This document shows, in pieces, positions 42,927 to 44,036 of a stretch of 44,036 bases of DNA; position 1 is the stretch's first letter; each line of letters starts with the position of its first letter. Made by a program: the position numbers and the translations under genes. The DNA lies in assembly GCA_028710685.1 (NCBI GenBank), contig JAQTTQ010000005.1, positions 1 through 44,036 on the forward strand, in the 5' to 3' direction. Source of the DNA: Candidatus Omnitrophota bacterium (lineage in GTDB: Bacteria > Omnitrophota > Gorgyraeia > Gygaellales > Profunditerraquicolaceae). A model generated the notes under the pieces. The model saw only the letters and a list, made by a program, of their open reading frames with translations. It searched no databases and was not told the origin of the DNA.

Positions 42927-44036
42927 CTGCCGATTACCTTCTTTCTCCTTAAAAGATGGTGGTATGCTAAAGCAAAGCGGTGCGCCTCATCGCGAATCCT
43001 GCGTATCAAATTTAAACCGAAATTATACTCGCTTAATCGAATAGGATTCTTCTTGCCCCTGATATATATATTCTCTTCTTTTTTAGCTATACTTATAAGC
43101 GGCACATCTATCTTCAAAATATCCAGCTCTCTTTCTGCAGATAATAAATGCCCCCTGCCTCCATCTATAATAATCAAATCCGGCAACATTAAATTATCTC
43201 CCAGCAGGCGGCAGTACCTTCTTTTTACTACTTCCCTTAACATGCCGTAATCATCAATCCCCTCTACAGACTTAATACGAAACCTGCGGTAATTATCCTT
43301 GTCCGGCTGGCCGTTATAGAAACTTACCATTGACCCGCAAGCCTCTTTTCCTGATATATCAGATATATCAAATGCCTCTATTCTACCGGGGGCCTTCTTC
43401 AATTTAAAGGCCTTTCTCAATTCCTCCAACCCTAAATTACAACCGGGGTTCAAAGAACCCTGGGCAAGCGCACCTAAAGAAATAATCTGATCGCGTATCT
43501 TGCCCGCCCCCTCGAAATCCATATGCCTTGATTTTACGGACATATCCTTAAGCAGCCTTTTTACCAAGCTGTCGCTCTTGCCTTCAAGAATCAATGATAT
43601 ATCCTTTATCCTCTTGGCATATGCCTTCTTGTCAAAATCTTTCTCTGGAGAAAGCCCGATAAACTGATCGATACGCGCCTCATTGAGCGGCTGCTTAATA
43701 ACCAGATACGGAAAATACCTGCGGATGGTCTTCATCGCTTTTTTTAACAGCCCGGCGTTTGTATAGGGGCCGAAATAACGCGCCCCATCTGCCTCCTTCT
43801 TCCTTGTAATGCAAACAGCGGGAAACTCCTCGTTGGTAATCTTTACCATCGGAAAACTTTTATCATCACGCAGGGAGACATTGTATTTTGGCTTATATTT
43901 ATGCACCAGGCTTGACTCCAGAATAAGCGCCATACTTTCATTGGGGCAAAGCCTGTAATCTATATCACAGGCGTTCAAAATAAGCGCCCGGGTCTTGGGG
44001 GAAAGGTCGTCATGAAAATAGCTCTTTAGACGTTTT
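42923..44036 (-). CDS. uvrC: UvrC-like excinuclease subunit (5' end beyond window; C-terminal HhH absent)
   Basis: About 371 residues to the right edge; the missing N-terminus should hold the GIY-YIG core. Present are LSPKTRALILNACDIDY, LILESSLVHKYKPKYNV, LRDDKSFPMVKI, the UVR motif (VKSRHMDFEGAGKIRDQI) for UvrB binding and the RNase H-like endonuclease domain with AFDISD, LIIIDGGRGHL and RRIRDEAHRFA. The protein ends at HHLLRRKKVIGR, just where the helix-hairpin-helix tail normally begins, so it would be about 400 aa instead of about 600. It is coupled to the MGMT-like gene. A naturally short UvrC or a Cho-like variant fits. Confidence 0.88.
   Translation of the reverse strand, partial: KRLKSYFHDDLSPKTRALILNACDIDYRLCPNESMALILESSLVHKYKPKYNVSLRDDKSFPMVKITNEEFPAVCITRKKEADGARYFGPYTNAGLLKKAMKTIRRYFPYLVIKQPLNEARIDQFIGLSPEKDFDKKAYAKRIKDISLILEGKSDSLVKRLLKDMSVKSRHMDFEGAGKIRDQIISLGALAQGSLNPGCNLGLEELRKAFKLKKAPGRIEAFDISDISGKEACGSMVSFYNGQPDKDNYRRFRIKSVEGIDDYGMLREVVKRRYCRLLGDNLMLPDLIIIDGGRGHLLSAERELDILKIDVPLISIAKKEENIYIRGKKNPIRLSEYNFGLNLIRRIRDEAHRFALAYHHLLRRKKVIGR

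Noticed and set aside
1-44036. CRISPR arrays, tRNA/rRNA genes, insertion sequences, integrases, phage genes
   Set aside because: No repeat-spacer pattern, cloverleaf, transposase or integrase motif was seen; gene spacing is dense throughout.

Overview
The window reads as chromosomal DNA of an anaerobic or microaerophilic diderm bacterium with moderately low GC. An outer membrane is implied by a TonB-dependent receptor, an HtrB/LpxL-type acyltransferase, apolipoprotein N-acyltransferase, an LTGC-box lipoprotein and a PilT-type ATPase. An anaerobic lifestyle is implied by superoxide reductase, rubredoxin, FprA flavodiiron protein, hybrid cluster protein and erythrin. This mix, together with DUF39/NIL homocysteine genes and an adenosine-specific kinase, makes me lean towards Candidatus Omnitrophota. 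That is inference from gene content, not a database result. Genes are dense, almost all on the minus strand, and often overlap (ATGA, TAATG). I see no tRNA, rRNA, CRISPR array, insertion sequence or phage gene.

Region by region, left to right (minus-strand genes are transcribed right to left). 1-451: start of a TonB-dependent receptor, cut by the left edge. 518-4513: nfu, DUF39, NIL-ferredoxin, cysteine desulfurase, birA, a sulfur and Fe-S operon. 4574-7375: Rrf2 regulator, cysK, thiM, thiE. 7460-14880: a long redox-stress operon that starts at a consensus promoter carrying a 7+7 dyad. Its order is 25-aa Cys-containing leader ORF, Fe-S Rrf2 regulator, dicluster ferredoxin, class III hybrid cluster protein, superoxide reductase, rubredoxin, NAD(P)H oxidoreductase, FprA, PNPOx-like flavoprotein, erythrin, glutaredoxin, AhpF-like reductase. 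14891-17190: an ArsB/NhaD-type transporter coupled to a YraQ/ArsP-type permease.

17406-25517: an unfamiliar cluster of two half-size EamA transporters, a FemAB/GNAT-like protein, a divergent DegT aminotransferase and alpha/beta hydrolase pair, an arginase-fold protein, a class III aminotransferase, a PHOSPHO/MtnX-like phosphatase and an AmrS-type radical SAM enzyme. I regard this as the best candidate for an undescribed pathway, perhaps making an amine-bearing envelope or exported product. 25542-29363: tRNA-thiolation-like PP-loop protein, a 26-aa very basic small protein, CsgG-like lipoprotein, ion transporter, bioY. 29487-32595: an envelope operon (PIG-L deacetylase, adenosine-specific kinase, acyltransferase, 72-aa membrane protein) bounded by a consensus promoter and an intrinsic terminator. 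32694-33572: a plus-strand zinc-type CDF exporter. 33596-44036: uvrC (cut by the right edge), an alkyltransferase-domain protein, PEGA protein, GT2 synthase, PilT-like ATPase, prfB with its programmed frameshift, secA, lnt.

The best-supported biology is one redox-stress module. Rubredoxin and the adjacent reductase would feed electrons to superoxide reductase and FprA, hybrid cluster protein would handle NO or hydroxylamine, and the AhpF-like/glutaredoxin pair would reduce a peroxidase or other disulfides, all under an Fe-S Rrf2 regulator. A second Rrf2 protein heads the adjacent cysteine/thiamine operon. Sequence details worth attention include two promoters whose -10 box lies 6 nt before the start codon (candidate leaderless mRNAs), a PilT-like ATPase with the Walker B glutamate replaced, an acyltransferase with an altered HX4E motif, and a UvrC that stops before the HhH domain.
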